Positions 50,469-60,720 of a DNA stretch of 64,000 nt are shown here, one piece after another. A model generated the notes under the pieces. It was not told where the DNA came from. It saw only the letters and a program-made list of their open reading frames with translations, and made no database searches. The DNA is from an uncultured Carboxylicivirga sp. (GTDB taxonomy: Bacteria > Bacteroidota > Bacteroidia > Bacteroidales > Marinilabiliaceae), in NCBI GenBank assembly GCA_947503525.1, contig CANNEA010000007.1, forward strand, positions 124,001-188,000, written 5' to 3'. The position numbers were made by a program, and so were the translations under genes. Each line of letters starts with the position of its first letter. The stretch's first letter is position 1.

Positions 50469-52412
50469 CTAAATCTTTTCAAGCACCAACACTAATTTAT
50501 TAAAGTCTGCAGCAGCATTTACCACTTGCTTAAAACCTTCAAAATTATCTGGCTCAACATAAATAACTTTGTAATACTCATCAATGATGATTTTATAAAC
50601 GCCGTTTTCATAGGTATATGCTGATTCAAAGCCAAAGGCATTGCTCGAACCAACTTTTTCAATAACCGACATGTTTGCTACTTCCGGGTTCATAATTTTA
50701 TAGCCTTCAGGTACCTCAACAATAATCTCGCGATAATACCATCGGTTAAAGAAATTCTCAACATCGGCAGTTCTGTCTTCCTCAAAATACATTTCAGCTT
50801 GTTGACCAATGCTTTCTCCTATATTAACCAAAAGTTTATTCCCGGCTTCTTCCAAATAAGCATCTGTAGTTATAAGCGAATGAATTATAAATTCGCCATC
50901 CTTAAGACTATCATGTTCGCATTTATCTATACTCTCCAAGGTGGTATAGTCCGGAACCGGAAGATCGCCCATTTTTAAATCTGCCAATATCGACTTTTGC
51001 CTCTCCTGATCAAGTTTAGGATATATTTCACCGATATAGCCACCACTCAAGCCTTTAAATCCCGAAGTTGTTTCTACTTTCGTTAAAGCTTCATCCGCAT
51101 TAATCGACATGTTAATTATCATATTGTGATAGTTATCACGATAGGCTGATGGCTTAATGTATTTGATCTTGCCGATGGCCGATTCGAAATCACCAATCTG
51201 CACACGTTCTATAAATAAACCGTCAGTGGCCGTAAGATTTCCACTTACACTTCCCAGGCGAAAATTAATTGCCTCAGGCTCCAAATAGGTATCGTGATCA
51301 GGGAAATAAATTAAATATTCATCCAGATAATTCCAGGATTGGAAGTCACCATCAAACTTAACCTCATCGCGCATAACCGTTAACACCAGATCATGATTAA
51401 TATTTAAGGCCTTAAACAGGTTACTATACAATTTGACTACACCCTGAGCACTTGATACTTTATTCTCCAGAATGTATTTAAGATTGCTTAAATCATCATT
51501 ATTGAATTCTTCGATGTAAACATTATTCTTCACAAATATTTCGATCTCCTTGATTTGTTCCAAAGGGGAGGCAGATGAGATCTTTATGACTTCTAACCAA
51601 TCGCTTACATCTTCATCATCAATACCCAAATACATGTTAGAATAGACGCGTTGTGCTGCATCATCCCAGGTTAGCTTCTGCGAATTTGAACTGTTAAAAT
51701 TGTAATCCAATCTATACTCAAGTCTGGCTTTACGTGGCGTCAGGTAGGAGAATTTCTCTTCTTTTATACTTTTCACATCTTTCCACTCACACACATAGCT
51801 ATTGCGTTCATCTTCCAAAACCGTATGTATTGCTTCCGGGAAACCATTGTATCCTTTTATATCATACAGTAATTCCTTAGGTGAAATCAATTCAAATTTC
51901 ACATCCTGTACAGGAAATCCAAATTGAAAAAACGTACGTCCAAAACTTCCTGCATGAACTTTACGAACAACGTAGTACTCCACATCATCACCAACTTCAA
52001 TCCCGTCTATAGCAAAAATCTTATAGCTATTGCCATTATCCTCATCAGTAACTTCCTTTATGCTATTCTCATCAAAATGGACGACTTTACCATTGGGTTT
52101 AATAGCACGAGCCCTAATCTCCAGAATATCTATCACATTGGAGGTTGATATCGATATTTTATTAAACGAATTAATCGACTCATCATTATTTAATCTAAAC
52201 TTCTTATGAAAAGTGTGAAGCGCATGCAAATCACCTTCTTCAGTATGATAGAATTCGTATTTTTCATTAAAAAGAATCCCTATTACATTTTCATTGATAT
52301 TTGATTCCAATAGCGTAGAAAAGGCAGGGTTCTCATCCCAAACCTTATAAGTTTCTTGCGCTTGAAACGGAATATGTATAATAAGACAGATAACAATTAA
52401 TAGATTTCTCAT
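50469..52412 (-). CDS. DUF3857 protein with degenerate transglutaminase-like domain
   Basis: A 647-residue exported protein (signal peptide MRNLLIVICLIIHIPFQAQ). The DUF3857 domain covers about 50-250. A transglutaminase-like domain follows (about 280-390), but the catalytic positions are replaced: where active enzymes have GDCKD this protein has VSSAQGVVKLYSNLFKALNI, and the His and Asp motifs become SWNYLDEYLIYF and TYLEPEA. So it should be a pseudoenzyme. It is the last gene of the three-gene operon, 30 nt after its intact homologue, which suggests it acts with that protein. Confidence 0.82.
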   Translation of the reverse strand: MRNLLIVICLIIHIPFQAQETYKVWDENPAFSTLLESNINENVIGILFNEKYEFYHTEEGDLHALHTFHKKFRLNNDESINSFNKISISTSNVIDILEIRARAIKPNGKVVHFDENSIKEVTDEDNGNSYKIFAIDGIEVGDDVEYYVVRKVHAGSFGRTFFQFGFPVQDVKFELISPKELLYDIKGYNGFPEAIHTVLEDERNSYVCEWKDVKSIKEEKFSYLTPRKARLEYRLDYNFNSSNSQKLTWDDAAQRVYSNMYLGIDDEDVSDWLEVIKISSASPLEQIKEIEIFVKNNVYIEEFNNDDLSNLKYILENKVSSAQGVVKLYSNLFKALNINHDLVLTVMRDEVKFDGDFQSWNYLDEYLIYFPDHDTYLEPEAINFRLGSVSGNLTATDGLFIERVQIGDFESAIGKIKYIKPSAYRDNYHNMIINMSINADEALTKVETTSGFKGLSGGYIGEIYPKLDQERQKSILADLKMGDLPVPDYTTLESIDKCEHDSLKDGEFIIHSLITTDAYLEEAGNKLLVNIGESIGQQAEMYFEEDRTADVENFFNRWYYREIIVEVPEGYKIMNPEVANMSVIEKVGSSNAFGFESAYTYENGVYKIIIDEYYKVIYVEPDNFEGFKQVVNAAADFNKLVLVLEKI

Positions 52413-52442
52413 TGACTTCTATATTTATGCGTAGGTGGTTTA

Positions 52443-54359
52443 TTAACTTATTTTCTTTAATACGATTGATGACCTGTAATGCTTATTTAAAGCCTTTATC
52501 ATTTTATTCCAACGTGGAATATCATCTTTAAGCAGCAATAAAAATTCAAATTCAATATTGTAGGTCATGACTACCTGATTATCTTTTTCACGATAGCTAA
52601 TGTCGAAATTGAATTCATCTTCACTAAAACTTCCATCATTTGGCATGTAACTTACTTGATAGCCCTCCGGAATTTCCAAGCTGGTGATATAACTTTCTTT
52701 AAAATGAAAGTCGTTTTCAATTGGAGCCAATAAGTTGGCGGTATCTATTACCAAACCCTGGTAAGATTTGGTTAGATTCATATTTACGTATATTTCGTCA
52801 CCAATTGACTTACAATAATCCAGAAGTTGAAAATCATATTCAATGGATGCCTCTCTATCTCGTTCAAAAATATTATTTACCGTATTGTCAGTAATATTAA
52901 ATTTATTGCTGCCTTTATTGAATAATCGTGATAAATTTTTATTGTATTTTTCTATTTTGGCACCATCCATAGCATAGGCCAATTCAACTTTATTATATCC
53001 CCTTTGCACCCGGTTTCCTTTACCAATAAGTCCTTTGCCATCAATACTAAGCTTTACGGAATCTATAATGCGATTTTTATCCGAAGGGGCAATAGGTACG
53101 GTAAATATTTTGTACGAATCATCATCCAATCCGATTAAGATTTCTTTATTCTGGATATGATAAGGAAAAACGCCATAGTCGAGATATTTAAAGGTAGCAT
53201 CTAATACGCATACTGAGTCATTTTCGATATAACTTGCTATCATGTGATTGTCCACTGAAGGCAAGGGTAAATCATTGTAGGTGTATGGAATTGAGCGCGT
53301 GCCCACCCAGGTTAAATAGGATGGTAAACCTGCAATTGTCATCATCTCACGAATCAGACTCGACATTCCTTTACAATCGCCATAGCGCTTGGTAAAAACC
53401 TCATTTGCAGGAGCGGGTATAAAACCCATATAGCCTTCTTCGTAAGCGATATATTTGATGTTGTTTTGCACCCAATAATAAATCACTTTGGCTTTCTCTG
53501 TATCCGATAATCCTTCTGTCAGTTCTGAAACCAGTTGTTTCAATTCTTCGTTGGATTCATTTTTTGTTTGAGCTGCAAAACCCGAACTGAAGCGATACAA
53601 ATCATCAACTGTGCCAAAATAGTTTTGAACCGAATCATTTATATTAACTTCATCTATATACAAAACGAGGTGTGGACTATGGTAACTTAATGAATATTGA
53701 TCGGCTCGCAGGTATTTAAAAGCTTCAATATCCTCAACTGTCCATTCCAGAATTTTATACTTTCCTTTCTTGAATTCTCGAAATTGAATATTTGCATTCT
53801 CTCCATTAAACATCTTAAAACCAATCTTTACATCAGGGTGAACCTTTATGCTTATTTTTGATTTTAGGACAGGTATAATTGATTGAAAGAAATATTTGTT
53901 TAAAAAATGTGGATCGTTATAATTAACGGTATACGACAATGACGCTATAGCTCCTTTCTGCAAGGATGGATATGAAAATTGTAAAGATTTCCCATCATCG
54001 TAAAATGAACTGCCACTTTGATTACTCAGCTCCTTAAACTGCGAAACTTTAATCTTATTGTATTTCTTCCCTTCGGGAACCTGTGTATAAGCTTCTTTAT
54101 CCTTAATGGTCATAAAACCATTATAATAAATATAGTCGCTGGTAAATTCCTTCGAATATTCATTCAGCACCAACATTTGCTTATTTATTGTTTCTTCAAT
54201 AAATAATTTATCGTCCTTAATGTCGATCAGATAGAATGATTCTTTTTCGGTCAGCACCGCATTATAGTCGGCATATTTTTCAATTATGCTCTGTGTATCT
54301 ACAGCCATAACTGTAATGCTAAATGCACAAAATAGTGCCAGTAAAACTATCGCCTTCAT
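52443..54359 (-). CDS. DUF3857 domain, transglutaminase-like protein (intact triad)
   Basis: A 638-residue exported protein (signal peptide to about residue 19). DUF3857 region about 55-240, then a transglutaminase-like core with an apparently complete triad: C329 in KRYGDCKGMSSLIREMM, H372 in SVDNHMIASYI and D387 in VCVLDATFKYL. A C-terminal beta-rich DUF3858-like region follows. Possible roles are cross-linking or cleaving surface proteins in the periplasm. It begins 3 nt after the TPR/MORN gene stop, so translation is coupled. Confidence 0.87.
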   Translation of the reverse strand: MKAIVLLALFCAFSITVMAVDTQSIIEKYADYNAVLTEKESFYLIDIKDDKLFIEETINKQMLVLNEYSKEFTSDYIYYNGFMTIKDKEAYTQVPEGKKYNKIKVSQFKELSNQSGSSFYDDGKSLQFSYPSLQKGAIASLSYTVNYNDPHFLNKYFFQSIIPVLKSKISIKVHPDVKIGFKMFNGENANIQFREFKKGKYKILEWTVEDIEAFKYLRADQYSLSYHSPHLVLYIDEVNINDSVQNYFGTVDDLYRFSSGFAAQTKNESNEELKQLVSELTEGLSDTEKAKVIYYWVQNNIKYIAYEEGYMGFIPAPANEVFTKRYGDCKGMSSLIREMMTIAGLPSYLTWVGTRSIPYTYNDLPLPSVDNHMIASYIENDSVCVLDATFKYLDYGVFPYHIQNKEILIGLDDDSYKIFTVPIAPSDKNRIIDSVKLSIDGKGLIGKGNRVQRGYNKVELAYAMDGAKIEKYNKNLSRLFNKGSNKFNITDNTVNNIFERDREASIEYDFQLLDYCKSIGDEIYVNMNLTKSYQGLVIDTANLLAPIENDFHFKESYITSLEIPEGYQVSYMPNDGSFSEDEFNFDISYREKDNQVVMTYNIEFEFLLLLKDDIPRWNKMIKALNKHYRSSIVLKKIS

Positions 54360-54362
54360 ATA

Positions 54363-57300
54363 CTACTCTTTATTTCCAATAAATTTACCACTCCAATACA
54401 TCTCAGTCCTTGTAACTTTGCCCTTTTGGTCGTAATAAATCACGTCGCCATGCTCCTCTCCACCTTTGTAGTTAATTAGCTTTTTCTTTTTTCCATTTGG
54501 ATAAAAATAAGTATCACTTCCTTCCAGTAGATTATACTTATACGTAAACTTGTTCTCTATATTTCCGCTTGAATAATAATCTTCACTAACACTATGTAGT
54601 TGTCCGTTTTTGAAAGTCCGCAACTGTCTAAGCTTTCCATTGCTGTAATACTTTACCCTTTCGCCATTGGGCATAAAATCCTTAAAGTTCTGTTCAAAAC
54701 TTTTGGTTCCACTGTTATAGTAAGCAATTACTTTTTGATCAGGCTTTGTAATATGAATCGTGTCACACAATGCACCATTCTTATTATACTGATAAGCGAT
54801 TAACTCATTGTTTGAAAAAATCTGCTTAATCATTAACTCCCCATTTTCATCGTATTGATAGGTATCGCCATTTAAAACCCCTTGATAATAGGTATCAACT
54901 AACTTAAGTTGTCCATTTTTATAGTAACTCTTACATATCGAATCCTTTTGGCCCAGAAAATAATAGTCAAGTTCGGAAACTTCACCTGATTCGTAATAAT
55001 CGGTCCATTTACCTACTTTATTACCTTCAATATAATATCCTTCAGTCTTAACCTGACCACCTTCATAAAAACGTATGTATTCGCCTTCGGCTTCATCATT
55101 AATGTACTTTCGAATCGATAAAGTATTACCATTAGCATGCAGCCACTTAAACGTACCTTGATAAAGACCACCAAGCATTTCAGCTTCAGCCAGAATAATA
55201 TTGTTTATGCTTTTCTTTTGATACCCATCACTCTTTAAAAGATCAACATCATTGATCAACTCACCTGTTGAAGAATAATCCTGAAAACGAAGCAATCTTC
55301 CAGCCCTAAACTTTCGTTTGTTTATTAGCTTGTCATCAACTGAATAATCGCATGCCCAACCTACAATTGATCCCTCTTGAAAGTAATAGGTATTTTCTAA
55401 TTCTCCATTACTTCGATAATAATACCAAAGTCCATCCTGAGCACCATCTTTATAATAGCCCATGCGATCAACTATTCCATTACTCGTATAGCTGATAAAT
55501 TTACCCTCTATTTGATTATTCACATAGCTATATTCTTGTCCGATCGCACCATTTTCATGAAACACCTTAGAATCTCCAATTAATTGTCCTTTAGTGTAAT
55601 GATTAACGCTTTCCACATTTCCATTTCGATGATACCTTACAAACTCACCATTGTATTCACCTTCTTCCAAGGCTCCCGACGTTAATTTAAAACCATCGAT
55701 ATTATAACTTGTGAATGCAAAGGTTCCATCCGCAGAGTTACTAATCGCGTACTTTTCACCTTCACGATTGATGGATGCCACACCGGTAATCATTCCATTA
55801 TTGTATTGCTCTTCCAAATACAACTCTCCAGCCTCATTATAATAGCGATACACACCCTGTAGTTTACCTTCGCCATTAAAGGTATATTCCGAATCTTTTA
55901 CGCCCTGGTGATTATAATTAACACATAAGCCAACGCTTATTCCATTTTCGTAATTAATAACCTGTGACAAATTACCATTATAGTAATAATATTTCCATTC
56001 ACCCGTTTTCAAATCGTTTGAATAAGACCCTTTTTGAGATATTTGTCCATTAAGAAAGTAGCCTATATATGCACCTTCATTTTTTCCCGCCACAAATGTT
56101 TCTTTCGAAGCCAACTCCCCATTGGCATGATAACTTATATATTCGCAATCCAGTAAATTACTTTTATATGCAAAGTCATCTTCAGTTTGTCCGTTGATAA
56201 AAAAAGTGCTGCATGGGCCTTCCCTTTCATTATTCTTGAAATTATTCATTGCACTTTTTATTCCAAATTCATCGTACCATTTAATTTCTCCTTCTACTTT
56301 TCCATCTACAAAATTGTATGTCAAACGTAAATGACCTGAAGGATGATAACTTGAGAAAGTTCCATTTAACTCTTTATCCTTATGGTTTTCTATGGACTCC
56401 AATTGACCATGGTTATTGTAATATTTCCATTCACCATCTTTAACACCATCGATAAAGTGTCCGTACGCTTTTACTTCACCATTAGAATGGAAATATTTCC
56501 ATGGCCCCTGCTCATTTGCTTCTTCATCGCTATTACCAATGGAATAAATCACTCCAGAATCAAAATAGTCGCAAGCATAAATCTTCTCTTCACCCAATAT
56601 TGTTGCCTTTCGGCTATTCTTAATGAGACTTAACTTACTGCCAGTTGCATAAAATGCTTTTAATTCCTTTTCGCTCTTCTTTACGTACTTATTAACCGTC
56701 TCATTACCCGTCGATCGAAGGATCGTGTAAAGTAAAGGTTCAATTAAGTCGCCTTCTTTAACAGCTTTAAAAAAAGGAAAGTATTGTTTTGCCCAAAAAT
56801 CATCCGACTCTTCATCCAATGGCAAAACTTCAAGAAGCATCTGTGTTTGTTTAACCAGGCTAGCATTGAAATCAATGGCCGATTCAAATCGACTATTCAA
56901 TACTAATTTTGCTTTTATATAATGATCCAGCTCTTTTAACAGCTCATTTTCAAGAAAAGGCTTAATAAAAGATCCTTTAGTTGTATCTAAATAATTAGAG
57001 CAAATATTCTCAAGAAAAACAAGAATCCCATTACTTCTGCTACTATTGGGCTCAATGGCCAAAAAAGTTTCGAACGATAACATGGCTCTCGTATATTGCT
57101 TTTGCCTAGCCATTAGCTTACCCAGCTGCATATGACTTGAAGCGTGATATGGATTACAAGTTAAAGCCTTCTGAAAACATTCTAATGCCTTGGGATAATT
57201 ATCAGTTTTTAAATAAGTAACCCCAAGGTTATAGTGAAGTAAGTAGCCATAAGGGTATTTTTCAATACCTTCCAGATAATATTCTATAGCTTTATCTGAT

Positions 57301-57626
57301 TCATTTAAATAGTCGTATACCGTGCCTTTTGTGCGAATCAAATGTTGATGAAAGGAGTTCGGCTCGGCCAAACCCTTATCAGCTATATAAATTGCACTAT
57401 CGTATTTTTCATAGGCCAAATAGGTTAATGCCAGTTCAGATAACATCCTGCTGTAATTAGAATCATTCTCATTCACCAGATGGTATTGCTCGATAGCTTC
57501 AGCATATTTTTTCTCATCATAAAGATCAGATCCTTTTTGAATAATTTCTTCAGATGGGACTTGTTGGGATAAACTAAATTGAAAAGAATAAACAGATAGG
57601 AATACAACCAATAGATACTTTGGCAT
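54363..57626 (-). CDS. Giant TPR plus MORN/YwqK-type repeat protein
   Basis: A 1087-residue exported protein. Signal peptide MPKYLLVVFLSVYSFQFSLS. TPR repeats occupy about 20-205 (GSDLYDEKKYAEAIEQYHLV, LHYNLGVTYLKTDNYPKALE, CFQKALTCNPYHASSHMQLG). From about 365 to the end runs a long series of MORN-like (YwqK/toxin_YwqK type) repeats of about 22-24 residues with G-W-YY--NG-L spacing: EWKYYNNHGQLESIENHKDK, GLWYYYRSNGELENTYYFQE. These form extended beta structures for protein or membrane binding. First gene of an operon with two DUF3857/transglutaminase-like proteins. Confidence 0.88.
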   Translation of the reverse strand: MPKYLLVVFLSVYSFQFSLSQQVPSEEIIQKGSDLYDEKKYAEAIEQYHLVNENDSNYSRMLSELALTYLAYEKYDSAIYIADKGLAEPNSFHQHLIRTKGTVYDYLNESDKAIEYYLEGIEKYPYGYLLHYNLGVTYLKTDNYPKALECFQKALTCNPYHASSHMQLGKLMARQKQYTRAMLSFETFLAIEPNSSRSNGILVFLENICSNYLDTTKGSFIKPFLENELLKELDHYIKAKLVLNSRFESAIDFNASLVKQTQMLLEVLPLDEESDDFWAKQYFPFFKAVKEGDLIEPLLYTILRSTGNETVNKYVKKSEKELKAFYATGSKLSLIKNSRKATILGEEKIYACDYFDSGVIYSIGNSDEEANEQGPWKYFHSNGEVKAYGHFIDGVKDGEWKYYNNHGQLESIENHKDKELNGTFSSYHPSGHLRLTYNFVDGKVEGEIKWYDEFGIKSAMNNFKNNEREGPCSTFFINGQTEDDFAYKSNLLDCEYISYHANGELASKETFVAGKNEGAYIGYFLNGQISQKGSYSNDLKTGEWKYYYYNGNLSQVINYENGISVGLCVNYNHQGVKDSEYTFNGEGKLQGVYRYYNEAGELYLEEQYNNGMITGVASINREGEKYAISNSADGTFAFTSYNIDGFKLTSGALEEGEYNGEFVRYHRNGNVESVNHYTKGQLIGDSKVFHENGAIGQEYSYVNNQIEGKFISYTSNGIVDRMGYYKDGAQDGLWYYYRSNGELENTYYFQEGSIVGWACDYSVDDKLINKRKFRAGRLLRFQDYSSTGELINDVDLLKSDGYQKKSINNIILAEAEMLGGLYQGTFKWLHANGNTLSIRKYINDEAEGEYIRFYEGGQVKTEGYYIEGNKVGKWTDYYESGEVSELDYYFLGQKDSICKSYYKNGQLKLVDTYYQGVLNGDTYQYDENGELMIKQIFSNNELIAYQYNKNGALCDTIHITKPDQKVIAYYNSGTKSFEQNFKDFMPNGERVKYYSNGKLRQLRTFKNGQLHSVSEDYYSSGNIENKFTYKYNLLEGSDTYFYPNGKKKKLINYKGGEEHGDVIYYDQKGKVTRTEMYWSGKFIGNKE

Positions 57627-57999
57627 AATAGCGATTTTCGTGAGTTAGGTATATTTTACTTAAGACAGATCTTAAGCCTCATAAAAATAGTAATTATGTT
57701 GCAAACGGCTATAAATCCAAGATAGACTTTATTATTTTTTTGACTAAACATAGCCTTTGAAACAATATACGTTCAGTTTCCTTTTGTCAGATCTTAAAAA
57801 CTAGAAATATTCTTTAGATCAATATTCATATAAGCTCCTTCCTCCCTTATTATAAGATGTTAATTTGCAACTTGACAATCTGATCTCGACCCAAAAACAG
57901 TCCCAAATTAGAACACTAACAACAATAATGCTCCAACATATTTAGCCTTTATACTGTTTCGGAGCAAAAAATCCTTATTTTAGATTTTAGCGAAGACAA
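57627..57999. other. Divergent promoter region of the TPR/MORN operon and SLC12 gene
   Basis: Nothing beyond AT-rich sequence is recognised. TTATTTTAGATTTTAGCG lies just before the plus-strand ATG. No repeat or RNA is visible. Confidence 0.4.
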
Positions 58000-60189
58000 A
58001 TGGATAAAACAACTACACTAAAAAAGTTCGGAACCTTTGGAGGCGTTTTTACGCCCACCTTACTCACAATAATTGGAGTTATAATGTACCTCCGTTTAGG
58101 TTGGGTAGTTGGAAATGCCGGATTACTTGGCGCCTGGCTAATCATCATTGTTTCATTCCTGATCACGCTTACGACAGCTCTTTCGATGTCGTCGATAACC
58201 ACCAACATTAAGATTGGGGCCGGTGGTGCCTACGCCATTATTTCACAGTCATTGGGTCTTGAGATTGGAGGAAGCCTGGGAATTCCGCGTTATGTTTCTC
58301 AAGGTTTAGCCGTAACCATGTATATTTTTGGATTTCGCGAGGGCTGGTTATCCATATTTCCTCACCACACTGCATTTCTTGTTGATCTAATAGTGTTTGC
58401 TGTTTTATATGCCATTTCATATAAAAGTGCAGATCTGGCCATACGAACTCAATATCTAATTATGGCCATAATCTTTGCATCCTTGGTTGCCATCGTTTTG
58501 GCAGCCTATTATGGCTCGATGCAAAACAGCATTAATGATGCACTTAAATGGGGGACTTTTCAAGGTTCAATCGAAAACAATTTCTCCGGCTCTAACTTCT
58601 GGATAGTCTTTGCAGTGTTTTTTCCGGCCGCAACCGGAATTATGGCCGGGGCCAATATGTCGGGAGAATTAAAGAACCCTAAGAAAAGTATTCCTATTGG
58701 AACCTTAGCTGCAATAGGTGTAAGTTTTCTTGTATATATGATGGTGGCCTATTGGCTGGCCCGATCAGCCACAACTGAAGAACTCTTAAACAACTACAAT
58801 ATAATCATTGATAAATCCTATTTTCCACCTATTGTAATAGCCGGTGTTCTTGGGGCTACTTTTTCTTCGGCTCTGGCTTCAATGGTAGGTTCGTCGCGTA
58901 TCCTATATGCCATGGGACGACATCGGGTATTACCAGCTGGCTTGTGGTTGGGACGAACGGACAAAACCGGTCAGCCACGTAATGCCATGATCGTTACGGG
59001 AGCCTTGGTTTTTTTAACTATGTTACTCCGTGATTTAAATGCCGTGGCTCCTTTGGTAACCATGTTTTTCCTGATTACCTATGCCATGCTAAATGTGGTA
59101 GTTATTATTGAGCAAAACCTTGGACTAATCAGTTTTCGGCCAATGTTTCGCGTAATGAAGTGGGTCCCCTGGTTAGGTTTAACGACTTCCGTACTGGCGA
59201 TGTTTATCATTAATTCAACCATAAGTTTGATTTCGGTTGCATTGGTATTTCTGGTCTATGGTATACTCTTACAACGCAAACTAACCACTCCATTTGATGA
59301 TGTGCGAAGTGGCTTATTTGTTTCATTTGCGGAATGGGCGGCCAAAAAAAGTTCACGCTTAACTCAACGGCAAGAGCGTTCATGGAAACCCAACCTGTTG
59401 GTCCCGGTGCGTGATCCGGAAACCATACGAGGCTATTTTTCTTTTCTTAAAAATGTCGCCTACCCTCAAGGTTCAATTAAATTACTCGGTCTGGCTTCAA
59501 AAGAAAAATGTCCTGAGCTAGGTATTCAGATCAATAAGTTATCAGATCAATATAAAAGCGCAGATGTATTTTCTTCATGGGCGGTTATCAGAACTGAGCA
59601 TTTTGCTCAAGGTGTAAACTTTGCCAATCAGGCCTATCGAGGATCCTTTATCAAACCAAACATTACTTTTTTAAATCGATCAAACCTCGATACAAATTCA
59701 GAAGGTTTTAGCGAAATAATTGAAGAGGCTGCTCGCCTTCAACTTGGAGTACTGGTTTATGCACAGCATCCGGATAACGAAATGGGGCAAAGGAAAGTCA
59801 TTAATGTTTGGATAAGAAATCGTGCCCCTGAATGGAAAATTTCTTGGGACATTGGTAATCTGGATCTATCCATACTTGTAGCCTATAAATTAAAACGAAA
59901 TTGGAATGCCAAAATTCGCTTAGTAACGGTAGTTGATAATAAGGAACAGGCTGAACAAGCTCGTCATTTTATGGCTGAACTGATAGATCATGCCCGATTA
60001 CCAAAAACAGAATTTGGCATATACATCGATAACTTTAACGTGCTAATTAAGAATCCTCCTGAATCTGATCTGAATATTTTTGGATTAGATCCTCATCCCA
60101 ATTTTGTCTTTATGGATAAGATGGTTGATGAAACGCAAACCACTTGCCTGTTTATACGAGATTCAGGCCTTGAAAACATATTTGCATAA
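58000..60189 (+). CDS. SLC12-type cation-chloride cotransporter family protein
   Basis: A 729-residue secondary transporter. The APC-fold membrane region covers about 15-430 with twelve segments: FGGVFTPTLLTIIGVIMYLR, GGAYAIISQSLGLEIGGSLG and FFPAATGIMAGANMSGELKN are typical of the SLC12 (Na-K-Cl/K-Cl) family. The last 270 residues are a soluble domain (SWKPNLLVPVRDPETIRGYF, VNVWIRNRAPEWK) similar to the C-terminal region of eukaryotic members. Transported ions are inferred from family only. Single gene. Confidence 0.92.
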   Translation: MDKTTTLKKFGTFGGVFTPTLLTIIGVIMYLRLGWVVGNAGLLGAWLIIIVSFLITLTTALSMSSITTNIKIGAGGAYAIISQSLGLEIGGSLGIPRYVSQGLAVTMYIFGFREGWLSIFPHHTAFLVDLIVFAVLYAISYKSADLAIRTQYLIMAIIFASLVAIVLAAYYGSMQNSINDALKWGTFQGSIENNFSGSNFWIVFAVFFPAATGIMAGANMSGELKNPKKSIPIGTLAAIGVSFLVYMMVAYWLARSATTEELLNNYNIIIDKSYFPPIVIAGVLGATFSSALASMVGSSRILYAMGRHRVLPAGLWLGRTDKTGQPRNAMIVTGALVFLTMLLRDLNAVAPLVTMFFLITYAMLNVVVIIEQNLGLISFRPMFRVMKWVPWLGLTTSVLAMFIINSTISLISVALVFLVYGILLQRKLTTPFDDVRSGLFVSFAEWAAKKSSRLTQRQERSWKPNLLVPVRDPETIRGYFSFLKNVAYPQGSIKLLGLASKEKCPELGIQINKLSDQYKSADVFSSWAVIRTEHFAQGVNFANQAYRGSFIKPNITFLNRSNLDTNSEGFSEIIEEAARLQLGVLVYAQHPDNEMGQRKVINVWIRNRAPEWKISWDIGNLDLSILVAYKLKRNWNAKIRLVTVVDNKEQAEQARHFMAELIDHARLPKTEFGIYIDNFNVLIKNPPESDLNIFGLDPHPNFVFMDKMVDETQTTCLFIRDSGLENIFA

Positions 60190-60316
60190 GCTTCTGGTTC
60201 CTCTTGGCATGAGCCAATCATTGCTGTATTTTTTAGTTCAAACAAATAAAAGTTTATTACTAAAGTAATATGCACTAATATTGCAGTCGTTTTAAATTAA
60301 AAACTGGATTGAATAG

Positions 60317-60586
60317 ATGCTCGAGATCATTGCTATTTTCATATTAAGTAAAAGAATTGGAAAAATAGTGCGCCCTAAAGGACACAAAGCTTCTACATAC
60401 ATCGTCACCATGATCCTTTTATGGTTATCGCTGGAAATACTTTCCGTAAGCATAGCCATGAAATTTACAGGCGACTTTTTAACAGCCATGCCTTATGGTC
60501 TAATAGGTGCAGCAATAGGAGGCTATCTTGGTTATAAATTGGCTATCAATGCCCCGGATTTAACTGTCCAAAATAGAGAGTATTAA
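60317..60586 (+). CDS. Small three-helix membrane protein
   Basis: An 89-residue protein with three hydrophobic stretches: IIAIFILSKRIGKIV (short), YIVTMILLWLSLEILSVSIA and MPYGLIGAAIGGYLGYKLAI. The last contains a GxxxG-like glycine run. Unrecognised family; 128 nt after the transporter, same strand. It may have its own promoter. Confidence 0.7.
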   Translation: MLEIIAIFILSKRIGKIVRPKGHKASTYIVTMILLWLSLEILSVSIAMKFTGDFLTAMPYGLIGAAIGGYLGYKLAINAPDLTVQNREY

Positions 60587-60669
60587 TAAATCACATTGTT
60601 ATAAACAAAGTACCTTTGCGCTATGCTCACTGGAATAATAATTGGGCTAAAATGCCGACAGGCAACTCT

Positions 60670-60687
60670 CAACTTTCACTAAAGTTG
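60670..60687. other. Short hairpin between convergent genes
   Basis: CAACTTT (60670-60676) pairs with AAAGTTG (60681-60687), loop CACT. Little T-run on either side, so a weak terminator at best. Confidence 0.4.
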
Positions 60688-60720
60688 AAGTTTACCTCAA
60701 GGCAAATGACTCCATTAAAA

